Of a stretch of DNA of 64,000 bases, positions 51,810-60,114 are shown piece after piece (position 1 is the stretch's first letter; each line of letters opens with the position of its first letter). The position numbers and the translations under genes are program-made. This DNA comes from Anaerohalosphaeraceae bacterium (GTDB taxonomy: Bacteria; Planctomycetota; Phycisphaerae; Sedimentisphaerales; Anaerohalosphaeraceae): NCBI GenBank assembly GCA_035378985.1, contig DAOSUR010000010.1, positions 61,165 to 125,164 of the forward strand, read 5' to 3'. The notes beneath the pieces were generated by a model. The model did no database searches. It was not told the origin of the DNA and worked only from the letters and a program-made list of their open reading frames with translations.

Positions 51810-52610
51810 GTGGACAGCGGACAGCTGAACAGACTGAAAAAATGGTTTGCCGAGTATGTCGGCGGCTTCTACTCCGGCGGGCAGGATGCGTATCTCGACA
51901 AGCACATCCGGCTTAAAGAGGAGCATACCGCCCGCGTCTGTCAGGAGATGCGCTATATCCTGCACGGTCTGAAGGTCCGTCAAGCCGACGGCCTTCTGGC
52001 GGAGGCGGCGGCCCTGCTGCATGATGTCGGACGGTTTGAGCAGTTCCGCCGATACCGCACCTACGCAGACCCCAAAAGCTGCGATCACGGCCTGCTGGGC
52101 TGCCAGGTGCTCTGCGAAAACGGCACACTGGAAGGCCTCGACGAACCGGAAAAGAAGATTCTGCTGGACGCCGTCCGCTGGCACGGCGCCAAGACGGTAC
52201 CGCCGGAACTGGAGGAACGCTCGGCTTCCTTCTGCAAACTCGTGCGCGATGCGGACAAACTCGATGTGCTCGGGCTTCTGATTGACAATTTCACCCGCTA
52301 TTACCGCGACCCGAAACATTTCGACCTGGAGGTGGAGTTTGCCGACGAACCGTTTGTCAGCCCGGACGTGCTGCAGGCCGTTTTCAGCGGGCAGCTGGTG
52401 GATTATCGGCAGATTCGCACGCTTCACGATGCCCAGATGGTCCTGCTGGGCTGGGTGTATGACATCAACTTCGGCCCCGCGCTGGTGCGGATTCTGGACA
52501 AGCAGTATCTGGACAAAATCGCCGCCTTTCTGCCCGATACCCCCGAGGTCCGCCGGGCCGTCGAGCACATCTTCACATACGTCCGCAGCCGTTTGAATCC
52601 GAGTCACTGA
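51810..52610 (+). CDS. HD-domain phosphohydrolase at the end of the hydrogenase operon
   Basis: A 266-aa HD protein with H in EEHTARVC, the HD doublet in LLHDVGRFEQ and Asp in RDADKLDVL. It likely hydrolyses a phosphate ester or nucleotide; the substrate is unknown. A GTG start at 51810 is used; there is a small CCTGC/GCAGG hairpin at 51781-51794 in its leader. The 86-nt gap after the hydrogenase leaves operon membership open. Confidence 0.82.
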   Translation: MDSGQLNRLKKWFAEYVGGFYSGGQDAYLDKHIRLKEEHTARVCQEMRYILHGLKVRQADGLLAEAAALLHDVGRFEQFRRYRTYADPKSCDHGLLGCQVLCENGTLEGLDEPEKKILLDAVRWHGAKTVPPELEERSASFCKLVRDADKLDVLGLLIDNFTRYYRDPKHFDLEVEFADEPFVSPDVLQAVFSGQLVDYRQIRTLHDAQMVLLGWVYDINFGPALVRILDKQYLDKIAAFLPDTPEVRRAVEHIFTYVRSRLNPSH

Positions 52611-52631
52611 AACCCTTCCGAGAGAGGGATT

Positions 52632-52800
52632 TTGCAGATTGTACGGATTTTTATTTAACCACGGATTACATGGATTGGGGAAGGAAAGAATTAAGAATAT
52701 AGAGAAGCCAGCGACCGGCTTCCGGCGACCAGCGGACGGGAGCAAAAGAAGTCATCAGTTATCAGTCAACAGTCATCAGTGACCAGTTATCAGAAAAAAG
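52632..52800. repeat. Second copy of the mosaic intergenic repeat family
   Basis: Contains AACCACGGATTACATGG (52657 onward), a GGAAAGAATTAAGAA block, a GCCAGCGACCGGCTTCCGG box at 52707 onward, and an ATCAGT-rich run (52752-52792). The same blocks in the same order occur in 31.36-31.87 kb. No gene is visible in 52611-52963; the remaining unique part (52801-52963) shows no feature I can name apart from a weak hairpin near 52900. Confidence 0.7.
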
Positions 52801-52963
52801 GGGCGTCATAGTATTGAAATCATATCGTACACTTGTCAAGGAACCCTGCCGCTGAATCACAATCCTGAACTGGGCAAGGAGGTTTTCAAACAGTCTGTGA
52901 AATCCGCACCATTTGCGGCTGCTTTGGTTTTTTCGTCTTGCCGTCGGGAGGAAAGAGAAAAAT

Positions 52964-53935
52964 TTATTCCGTTTCGAGGACGCGGTTGCGGTAGAGTTTG
53001 GTTTCCAGCGACTTCTGGTAGGAGGTCCAGTTCCCCTCGCCCGGGTCGTTTTCAATCAGCATGGTCGTCTGGTTCATCTTGGCGTCGAGGTTGTCGATGT
53101 AGTGGACCATGAAGGCCTCCGGTGTGGCGGGCACCTTGACCGCCCCGAATTCCGGCAGACCGTGATGGCTGATGACAATGTGCAGCAGGTTGTCCAAAAT
53201 CTCCTGCGGGATGGGTTTCCCTTCCTGCGCCAGTTTGTCGGCCTTTTGCGCAATCAGCTGACAGCCCTGAATAATATGCCCCAAAAGCTGCCCCTGATCG
53301 GTATAGCCGATGCTCACCTTGTAGGACAGCTCCTGCGTCTTGGCGATGTCGTGCAGAAAGACGGCCGCAATGACCAAATCTTTCTGAATCTTCGGATAGA
53401 ACGGGAAGAGGGCCTTGGCGGCCTTGAGCATATTGAGCGTGTGCTCCAGCAGCCCGCCCAGATAATTGTGATGCATCTGCATCGCCGCCGGCGCCGTGCA
53501 GAACTGCTTCATCAGCTCCGTATCCTTCACAAAGGCCGAGACGAGATTGCGCAGAGGCTCGTTCTCAATCGCCGCCAGAATGCCGAGCATCTCTTTGTAC
53601 ATCTGGGCGATGTCTTTGTCCGTACGGGGGATATAGTCGGCCGGATTGACCTTGGACGGGTCCACCGGCTGGATGTCATTGATAACGATTTGCAGGGCGC
53701 CCTGATAGAGTTCACTCTTGCCGCGGATGTGCACATATCCTTCCGGAGGAATCTGCTGATAAATTTCCTCGGTGGCCTGCCACATCCGGCTGTTGAGCTT
53801 GCCGGTCTTGTCGGACAGGAACATGGCGATATAAAGATCGCCTCGTGTGGTGTTGCGGAGGATGGGCTGGCTGACTACGTAGATATCATTGATTGGCTGG
53901 TTGGGCTGGATGTCTTTAATAAACAGATGCGCCAT
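52964..53935 (-). CDS. yhaM: 3'-5' exoribonuclease YhaM family (OB + HD)
   Basis: A 323-aa protein. An N-terminal OB-fold (about 1-95) precedes an HD domain with GGLLEHTLNM, VFLHDIAK, ISHHGLPEFGA and VHYIDNLDAKM, the metal-ligand set of YhaM/CBF1. Such enzymes trim RNA 3' ends. GGGAGA precedes the ATG. It lies downstream of rpsT on the same strand, but the rpsT terminator lies between them. Confidence 0.88.
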   Translation of the reverse strand: MAHLFIKDIQPNQPINDIYVVSQPILRNTTRGDLYIAMFLSDKTGKLNSRMWQATEEIYQQIPPEGYVHIRGKSELYQGALQIVINDIQPVDPSKVNPADYIPRTDKDIAQMYKEMLGILAAIENEPLRNLVSAFVKDTELMKQFCTAPAAMQMHHNYLGGLLEHTLNMLKAAKALFPFYPKIQKDLVIAAVFLHDIAKTQELSYKVSIGYTDQGQLLGHIIQGCQLIAQKADKLAQEGKPIPQEILDNLLHIVISHHGLPEFGAVKVPATPEAFMVHYIDNLDAKMNQTTMLIENDPGEGNWTSYQKSLETKLYRNRVLETE

Positions 53936-53973
53936 AGGTTTTCTCCCGGCAGGCGAGGGCTCGTCCGCCTGCG

Positions 53974-54004
53974 ATAAAAAAGGCCGTCGCAGCGGACGGC
54001 CTTT
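53974..54004 (-). terminator. Rho-independent terminator of rpsT
   Basis: On the complement, AAAGGCCGTC and GACGGCCTTT pair across a six-base loop and are followed by TTTATC. It lies 39 nt after the rpsT stop. Confidence 0.88.
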
Positions 54005-54042
54005 GGGTTCCCGTCAGAGCAGGGTGTTTTGTGCCGAGCGGT

Positions 54043-54318
54043 TCAGCCGGCCTTGACCTGCATCTGGTTGAGCCGGCGGGCCATACGCGACTTGATGCGG
54101 GCCGCCGTGTTTTTATGCATCGTGCTGGTGGAGGCCACCTTGTCCAGCTTGCGCACCAGCGCTTTAAACTCCTGCTGAGCGGTTTCGGCATTCCCGGCCG
54201 TTACAGCCGCCAGAAACTTTTTTGTCTGGGTCTTAATTGCACTCTTGCGAGCCCGGTTAATGGCCCGCCGCTTGGCGTTTTGACGAACACGCTTCTTGGC
54301 AGATAACGAATGTGCCAC
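54043..54318 (-). CDS. rpsT: 30S ribosomal protein S20
   Basis: A 91-aa basic protein of the S20 family. It starts MAHSLSAKKRVRQNAKRR and contains the conserved KNTAARIKSRMARRLN helix. It binds 16S rRNA in the small subunit. The start codon is GTG with CAGGAG upstream. It is flanked by unrelated genes and has its own terminator, so it is likely monocistronic. Confidence 0.97.
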   Translation of the reverse strand: MAHSLSAKKRVRQNAKRRAINRARKSAIKTQTKKFLAAVTAGNAETAQQEFKALVRKLDKVASTSTMHKNTAARIKSRMARRLNQMQVKAG

Positions 54319-54381
54319 GTTTGTCTCCTGAAATCTGTTTCACTATTCAACCGGCCTGCCTTCAGACCGGACTATAAAGAA

Positions 54382-55794
54382 TCAGCCATTATGGCCTTTG
54401 GAACGCAGTTTGTCAATACGCTGGCTGACATCTTTAAAGCTGAAGTCGGTCTGGGCCAGTTTCCGGTAGATTTCGAGGGCTTTGTCGATTTGGCCGGCGG
54501 CTTCGTAAGCCCTTGCTAAATTGTATCTTATGTCTTTTGCGAGGGCGGTTTCGTGCGGCGGGCACTGCTGGAGGGCCTCCTGAAAAAGGTCAATGGCGTC
54601 TTCAAACCAGCCCTTCAGAAGAAAGCAAAGTCCCGCCTTGTCGAGGGCGGACGGACGCAGACGCGGGTTTTGCTGGGCCTCCTGAAAGAGGGGAATGGCC
54701 TCATCGTAGCGGTGATTTTTCAGAAGGCATCGGCCGTATTCGTATTTGACCTGATAATCGGTCGGGTAGTTTTCCTGACATTCTTTGTAATGTTCCAGTT
54801 CGGTTTTATCCAGAAGTGCCGTAAGGGCTTGAAACCGGCTTTTGAGACCCTCATCATCCGGTTTGTCTTGCAGCTGGCGGTGAAGCTGGCGGATTTGGTC
54901 TTTCAGACGCCGGATTTGAAGTTCCCCCAGTTTCCTTTTGAATGTGAAATCACGGGTTTTTTCATAGTTGGATTGAAGCAACGCCGCTGCTTCGGCCCAG
55001 CTTTCCTCTGTATCCAAATCAGCCAGACTTTGGGCGAGCTGGAGGATATTGGTAACGGTCGGCTCCTGTTTGACCAGTTTTCTGGCCTCGATGACGGCTT
55101 TTTGCTTGTACTCTGCACTTTTGACGGCCTGTTCCTGACTGTGGAGCCGGTCCTGAAGTTCTTTGTTTTTTATGGAGCTGCGGAAGTCGGCGGCTTTTCC
55201 GTACTTGCCTTCTTCCATTGTCATTCGGGCGCACAGGTCCCGGAATTCATCGCGGAGGATATCATCGTTGGGTTTCAGTTCGAGGGCGTGCTGGCAGGCG
55301 GCGACGGCCTTGCTGTAAAGCCCCATTTGAGTGTAGGAGTCTTTCAGGAGAAGATAGGTCGCCAAAGAAGGTTTGCTGCTGGCCCGGTTGGCGTCGAAAA
55401 TCAGCTGGGCAATCCACTCGGCGGTTCGATGATAACCTCCGGCCACACAGGCCTTTAGCATATCTTCGGCGTAGGCCAGACAGTCCGGGTCTTTGGCCAG
55501 AAGATACTCGGCATTGAGCATCTGTTCGAGAGGGTTTTTTCGAGGTGTGAGCCGTTTGGCTTTCTCGATAATGGACGGCTTTTTTCCGCCTTTAGCCTGT
55601 CGGATAAGGGCCAGCCGGCGCAGGGGGGCGTGTCCGTCCTCCAACGCATCCGGACAGAGCCGAAGCCCCTCCAGATAGAGGTCGATGGCGTAATCGAAGT
55701 TGTCAGCGCTGGCGACCTCTTCCGCCCGGTTGAAGAAGGCCCGGGCCTTTTCGAGGTTGCGCTCAAACTGGTCTTCCTGCGGCTCGATGGACAT
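54382..55794 (-). CDS. TPR-repeat protein, cytoplasmic, unknown function
   Basis: About 470 aa with no signal peptide. It is built of helix-turn-helix TPR units (e.g. AEEVASADNFDYAIDLYLEGLRLCPDA, YGRCLLKNHRYDEAIPLFQEAQ and ARAYEAAGQIDKALEIYRKLAQ). The middle (about 220-340) is charged with coiled-coil propensity. Protein-protein scaffolding is the only inference. First ATG at 55794 has GGGAG only a few nt away, so the start is uncertain. Confidence 0.78.
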   Translation of the reverse strand: MSIEPQEDQFERNLEKARAFFNRAEEVASADNFDYAIDLYLEGLRLCPDALEDGHAPLRRLALIRQAKGGKKPSIIEKAKRLTPRKNPLEQMLNAEYLLAKDPDCLAYAEDMLKACVAGGYHRTAEWIAQLIFDANRASSKPSLATYLLLKDSYTQMGLYSKAVAACQHALELKPNDDILRDEFRDLCARMTMEEGKYGKAADFRSSIKNKELQDRLHSQEQAVKSAEYKQKAVIEARKLVKQEPTVTNILQLAQSLADLDTEESWAEAAALLQSNYEKTRDFTFKRKLGELQIRRLKDQIRQLHRQLQDKPDDEGLKSRFQALTALLDKTELEHYKECQENYPTDYQVKYEYGRCLLKNHRYDEAIPLFQEAQQNPRLRPSALDKAGLCFLLKGWFEDAIDLFQEALQQCPPHETALAKDIRYNLARAYEAAGQIDKALEIYRKLAQTDFSFKDVSQRIDKLRSKGHNG

Positions 55795-55874
55795 TCTCCC
55801 GATTGAATCTATCGATTTTCTGTTTTTTTTTGTATGGTAGCCGTCGGAGGGCCATTTTGTCAAGAAGTTCCGGC

Positions 55875-55903
55875 TTGTAGAGGGGTTGCGGATATGGTAT
55901 AAG
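55875..55903 (+). promoter_or_regulatory. Candidate promoter of glyA
   Basis: TTGTAG, 17 bp, TATAAG, with the ATG at 55944 about 40 nt downstream. Confidence 0.45.
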
Positions 55904-55943
55904 ACCCTTTTCTAAAAAAAGACATTTCATTTGGAGTTTGAGA

Positions 55944-57191
55944 ATGGGTTCATCGCTGGAACGAACAGATCGTCAGGTTTACGAACTGATTTGCGGGGAA
56001 GAAGCCCGGCAGGCCGGTTCGATTCGGCTGATTCCTTCGGAAAATTATGTCTCGAAGGCGGTTCGAGAGGCCACCGGCAGCTGTCTGACCAATAAATATT
56101 CGGAGGGGTATCCGACCAAGCGGTATTATGAAGGTCAGCAGTTTACAGACCAGATTGAAATGCTGGCCTGTCAGCGTGCGATGGAGCTGTTCGGGGCCGA
56201 AGGGGCCAACGTCCAGCCGCACTCCGGCTCGGAGGCGAATCTGGCGGCCTACGGGGCGCTGGCGGAACCGGGCGACACAATTATGGGGCTGGCTTTGCCG
56301 CACGGCGGGCATTTGACGCACGGCTGGAAGGTCAGCTATACGGGCAAGTTTTTCAAGTCGGTTCAGTATGAGCTGGACCCGTCCACCGGCCGGCTGGACT
56401 ATGACCGGATTGAGCAGCTGGCCAAGGAGCATCGTCCGAAGATTCTGATTTCCGGTTCGAGTGCGTATCCGCGTCAGATTGATTTTGCTCAGTTTGACCG
56501 GATAGCCAAGGCGGTCGGGGCTTATCACATCTGCGATATGGCCCATATTGCCGGGCTGGTGGCCGGAGGGGTTCATATGAGCCCGATTCCGTATGCGGAT
56601 GTGGTGACAACCACGACGCACAAGACGCTTCGGGGGCCCCGCGGGGGGATGATTTTGTTCAAACAGCAGCATGCGGCGGCGGTGAACAAATCGGTCTTTC
56701 CAGGCCTGCAGGGCGGACCGCATATGCACACCATTTCGGCGCTGGCGGTGGCGTTGAAAGAGGCGGCTTTGCCGTCTTTCAAAGACTATGCCCGTCAGAT
56801 CGTCAAAAACGCCAAACGGCTGGCCGAGCGGCTGCTGGAGTACGGATTCAACCTGGTGTCCGGCGGCACGGATAATCATTTGATTTTGATTGATTTGCGA
56901 AACAAAGGTCTGGCGGGCAAACCGCTGGCCAAGGCCCTGGACCGGGCCCATATTGAATGCAATTACAACTCTGTGCCGGGGGATACGGCGCCGCCATTCA
57001 ATCCGAGCGGCCTGCGTCTGGGCACTCCGGCGACGACGACACGGGGGATGAAGGAAGAGCAGATGGACCAGATTGCGCTGTGGATTAAGACTGTGGCGGA
57101 AAATCTGGATAATGAGTCGGTGATTGAAAAAGTCGGGCGGGAAGTCCGGGATTTGTGCAGGCAGTTTCCGGTGCCTGAGGTATTTGTGTAG
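55944..57191 (+). CDS. glyA: Serine hydroxymethyltransferase
   Basis: A 415-aa PLP enzyme that interconverts serine and glycine with tetrahydrofolate. The Schiff-base lysine is in TTTTHKTLRGPRGG. PSENYVSKAVREATGSCLTNKYSEGYPTKRYY and HSGSEANLAAYGAL are the other family blocks. Start at ATG 55944 (an in-frame TTG lies 6 nt before); GGAG is upstream. Followed 64 nt downstream by the Gfo/Idh/MocA gene. Confidence 0.97.
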   Translation: MGSSLERTDRQVYELICGEEARQAGSIRLIPSENYVSKAVREATGSCLTNKYSEGYPTKRYYEGQQFTDQIEMLACQRAMELFGAEGANVQPHSGSEANLAAYGALAEPGDTIMGLALPHGGHLTHGWKVSYTGKFFKSVQYELDPSTGRLDYDRIEQLAKEHRPKILISGSSAYPRQIDFAQFDRIAKAVGAYHICDMAHIAGLVAGGVHMSPIPYADVVTTTTHKTLRGPRGGMILFKQQHAAAVNKSVFPGLQGGPHMHTISALAVALKEAALPSFKDYARQIVKNAKRLAERLLEYGFNLVSGGTDNHLILIDLRNKGLAGKPLAKALDRAHIECNYNSVPGDTAPPFNPSGLRLGTPATTTRGMKEEQMDQIALWIKTVAENLDNESVIEKVGREVRDLCRQFPVPEVFV

Positions 57192-57254
57192 GTTTGTGAG
57201 TCTGACCGAAACAGGACTCCGGAAGGCAGGGAAAGCCGAGGATAGGGATTGCCG

Positions 57255-58310
57255 ATGAATGAGCGTCCGCTGAAAATTGCCGCGTTCGGTCTGACGAAAG
57301 AGATAGAGACGCTGCTGGACTGTGCCTTTGCGATGAAGGAGGTCTTTGCGGTGGCGGGAGTGGCGGATTTGGACCCGGAGCGTGCGGGGGCGGCGGCCCG
57401 CCGGTTTGAATGCACGGCGTATGATGACGTCCGTCGGATGCTGGTGCAGACGGGGCCGAAGATTTTTCTGGCGGGGGGACCTACCTATCAGTGTGCGGAA
57501 TGGATTTCTCTGGCTCTTGAGAAGCAGTGTACCGTTTTCAAGACCGCTCCGGCGGGGCTTACGTTTGAGCAGGCCTCGGAGTGGATTCGAACGGCGCACC
57601 GACAGGGACGCTACTTTCTTGTTTTGGAGCCGCAGCGGTTTCATCCGCTGCTGCAGCTTTTCGGGGAAATTGCCGACCGGGAGGATGTTAACTACTGGCA
57701 TCTGATTTCGCTGGTCTGTCGGGTTCCGCAGCCGCTTTCGGAGCCGCAGGACCGATGGCGGTTTGACCCGTCGCTGGCGGGCGGGGGAGTGCTGATTCAG
57801 AATACCTATTGGCTTATGGACTGTCTGCTGCTTCATTTCGGCCTGCCGCAGCAGGTTTATATGCAGCGGTGCAGTCAGGCGCCGGACCGACAGCAGCGGA
57901 TGAGCACCACGGAGGATACGGCGGCGGCGGTGATGCGGTTTTCGGATTCGCTGATTGCCGAAATTTCCGCCAGCCGCACGCTCGGACCGCCTGGGGAATA
58001 TCTGCGGGTCTGCGGGAAGGAACGTTTTGTTACTCTGGAGCGCGAGCAGCTGACGATTTGCGGGTATGACGGTCGGGTTCTGGAGCGGCGGCAGATTTGT
58101 GCAGAGCCGTCGGCGTGGGCTCAGAGGTTTCTGGAGATGTATCTGCGACATCTGGAGAATCCGCAGCAGCCGCTGTTTCCGCCGCCGGAGGCGGATGTGC
58201 GAACGATGGCGGTTCTGGAGGCGGCATATCTGTCGTCCAAAACCGGGATGCCGGAATCGCCTTCGCGGATTTTGGAGGTCGGCGGATTCAAGCCGGACGG
58301 CTTGTGGTAG
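57255..58310 (+). CDS. Gfo/Idh/MocA family oxidoreductase
   Basis: About 351 aa, no signal peptide. The N-terminal Rossmann fold is degenerate (IAAFGLTKEIET instead of GxGxxG), and the usual E-K-P catalytic motif reads FKTAPAGL, with Thr-Ala replacing E-K. NAD binding and catalysis are therefore doubtful; it may be a regulatory or pseudo-enzyme member. C-terminal beta domain (about 130-350) is recognisable. ATG at 57255. Confidence 0.78.
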   Translation: MNERPLKIAAFGLTKEIETLLDCAFAMKEVFAVAGVADLDPERAGAAARRFECTAYDDVRRMLVQTGPKIFLAGGPTYQCAEWISLALEKQCTVFKTAPAGLTFEQASEWIRTAHRQGRYFLVLEPQRFHPLLQLFGEIADREDVNYWHLISLVCRVPQPLSEPQDRWRFDPSLAGGGVLIQNTYWLMDCLLLHFGLPQQVYMQRCSQAPDRQQRMSTTEDTAAAVMRFSDSLIAEISASRTLGPPGEYLRVCGKERFVTLEREQLTICGYDGRVLERRQICAEPSAWAQRFLEMYLRHLENPQQPLFPPPEADVRTMAVLEAAYLSSKTGMPESPSRILEVGGFKPDGLW

Positions 58311-58354
58311 TTGTTCCGCTGTTTTTGTTCGTCTTCTGCGGGCGGAAATTTTTC

Positions 58355-58383
58355 TTGCGGCAGCCGGAGAAGAAAAGTATATA
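58355..58383 (+). promoter_or_regulatory. Candidate promoter of the rnf operon
   Basis: TTGCGG, 17 bp, TATATA, 35 bp ahead of the ATG at 58419. Confidence 0.4.
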
Positions 58384-58418
58384 AGTTTTTTTTATAGTTT
58401 TAGCGGGAATGAACAGCG

Positions 58419-58754
58419 ATGGATGAAGCATGCCGCAGCTGCGGTTTGCGAAGAGACTGCCAGTCAGTCTATGAAGCCCTCGGGAAGACGAAAGGGCCGT
58501 CTGTCGTCTGGAAGGCCGTTTTTATTTTTTTGGCTCCGCTGGCTGTTTTTGCGGTCTCGGCGGCGGGACTGGACATCTGGATGAAGGGTCGAATCGAGAA
58601 TCCGTCGATTCGTACGGCGGCGGTTTTTTTGCTGTCGGCGGTTTTGGCGGTTTTGACGGCGGCGGCGGTTCGGCTGGCGGTTCCGAGCTGGAGAAAACGC
58701 AGCGGCGGCTGCGGGAAAGAGCAAAATGATTTTCACAACGAAAAAGACATTTAA
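58419..58754 (+). CDS. Small membrane protein with N-terminal cysteine motif, leading the rnf operon
   Basis: A 111-aa protein. The N-terminus CRSCGLRRDCQSVY has three close cysteines (C-x2-C-x5-C), then two transmembrane helices (about 33-50 and 66-84). It overlaps rnfC by 29 nt, so translation is coupled. RseC-like proteins occur beside rnf genes in other bacteria and also have cysteines and two helices, but the sequence is not clearly RseC. A metal or Fe-S site is possible. Specific function unknown. Confidence 0.65.
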   Translation: MDEACRSCGLRRDCQSVYEALGKTKGPSVVWKAVFIFLAPLAVFAVSAAGLDIWMKGRIENPSIRTAAVFLLSAVLAVLTAAAVRLAVPSWRKRSGGCGKEQNDFHNEKDI

Positions 58755-60096
58755 AGGCGGAGTTCATCCGCTGGAGAATAAGCATTATACGGAATCCTGT
58801 CCGATTGAGCCGGTGCCGACACCGTGTCAGCTTGTACTGCCGCTGGTTCAGCATATCGGAGCGCCGTGCAAGCCGCTGGTTCAAAAGAAACAGACCGTTG
58901 CGCTCGGCGAACCGCTCGGCCGTTCGGATGCGTATGTATCTGCACCAATTCACTCGCCGGTCAACGGGGTGGTGAAAGATATCGCTTTGGCCTCGCATCC
59001 GGTCATCGGGCGGACGATGGCGGTGTATCTGGAGGCCAATCCGGAGGAAAATCCCCCGCTGATTCCTCAGCCGCAGCGGTTTGATGAGCGTTTTGACCCC
59101 GGCACGTTTACGCCGGAGCAGATATGCAATGCGATTCAGGAAGCGGGGCTGGTGGGGATGGGCGGGGCCGGTTTTCCGACCCGCGTTAAGATTGACCCGA
59201 ATCCGGCAATGCCCAAGCATACCCTGGTTATCAACGGCTGCGAGTGCGAGCCGTACATCACCTGCGATTACCGCATTATGCTCGAGTGGACCTGGCAGAT
59301 ACTGGCGGGGATTCGCCTGGCGGCCCGTGCCGCCGGCTGTCAGACGGTTCGGATTGGGATTGAGGACAATAAACCGGAGGCGGTCAAAGCGTTTGAACAG
59401 GCCCTGTCCCGCTGTCGGTGTGAAGAAGATATTCAGGTTGTTGTGGTGAAAACCAAATACCCGCAGGGCGGGGAACGGCAGCTGATACGGGCTGTTCTGG
59501 GCAAGCAGGTTCCCACCGGCGGGATTCCGCCGCAGATCGGGGTTTGCGTGCTGAATGTGGCGACCTGCGCGGCGATAGCCGAGGCGGTGGTTTTTCAAAA
59601 GCCGCTGACGCACCGAGTGGTGACGGTAACGGGCCGAGCGATTGCCCGTCCGGGCAATTATTATGTGCCGATCGGAATGAGTGTTCAGGATTTGCTGACT
59701 CATTGCGGGGGTCTGACGGAACGGGCGGCCAAGGTGGTGTTGGGCGGGCCGATGATGGGCTTTGCGATTGCCGATTTGACGACGCCGCTGACCAAGACGT
59801 GCGGGGCGCTGACAATTTTGACGCGGGAAGATGTCACCGAGCCCAAATATGCGCGGCAGCAGACGGCGTGCATTCGGTGCGGCCGGTGTTTGGCGGTCTG
59901 CCCGGAGGGACTGAATCCGACAAAGATTGCCCATGCCGTCAAGCATTTTCGGATGGACCGGGCCGAGCAGTATTATCTGAGCGCCTGCATCGAGTGCGGC
60001 AGCTGCAGTTATGTGTGTCCGGCGCATATTGAACTGGCTGGCTATATTAAGACGGGCAAACTGCTGAAGGCCCGGGAAAAGAAGCGACTGGGTTAA
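58726..60096 (+). CDS. rnfC: Rnf complex subunit C
   Basis: Peripheral NADH-binding/Fe-S subunit of the ion-pumping ferredoxin:NAD oxidoreductase; 456 aa. N-terminal barrel-sandwich (about 30-110), then GLVGMGGAGFPTRVK (FMN/NADH site), SLBB-like region and two C-terminal [4Fe-4S] motifs, CIRCGRCLAVCP and CIECGSCSYVCP. Complete and normal for the family. Confidence 0.95.
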   Translation: MIFTTKKTFKGGVHPLENKHYTESCPIEPVPTPCQLVLPLVQHIGAPCKPLVQKKQTVALGEPLGRSDAYVSAPIHSPVNGVVKDIALASHPVIGRTMAVYLEANPEENPPLIPQPQRFDERFDPGTFTPEQICNAIQEAGLVGMGGAGFPTRVKIDPNPAMPKHTLVINGCECEPYITCDYRIMLEWTWQILAGIRLAARAAGCQTVRIGIEDNKPEAVKAFEQALSRCRCEEDIQVVVVKTKYPQGGERQLIRAVLGKQVPTGGIPPQIGVCVLNVATCAAIAEAVVFQKPLTHRVVTVTGRAIARPGNYYVPIGMSVQDLLTHCGGLTERAAKVVLGGPMMGFAIADLTTPLTKTCGALTILTREDVTEPKYARQQTACIRCGRCLAVCPEGLNPTKIAHAVKHFRMDRAEQYYLSACIECGSCSYVCPAHIELAGYIKTGKLLKAREKKRLG

Positions 60097-60114
60097 CACA
60101 GGAATCTTCGAGCG

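Noticed and set aside
55950..58151. 733-codon open frame antisense to glyA and the oxidoreductase
   Set aside because: It spans two real genes in opposite orientation and reads as Arg/Pro/His-rich, typical of shadow translation.
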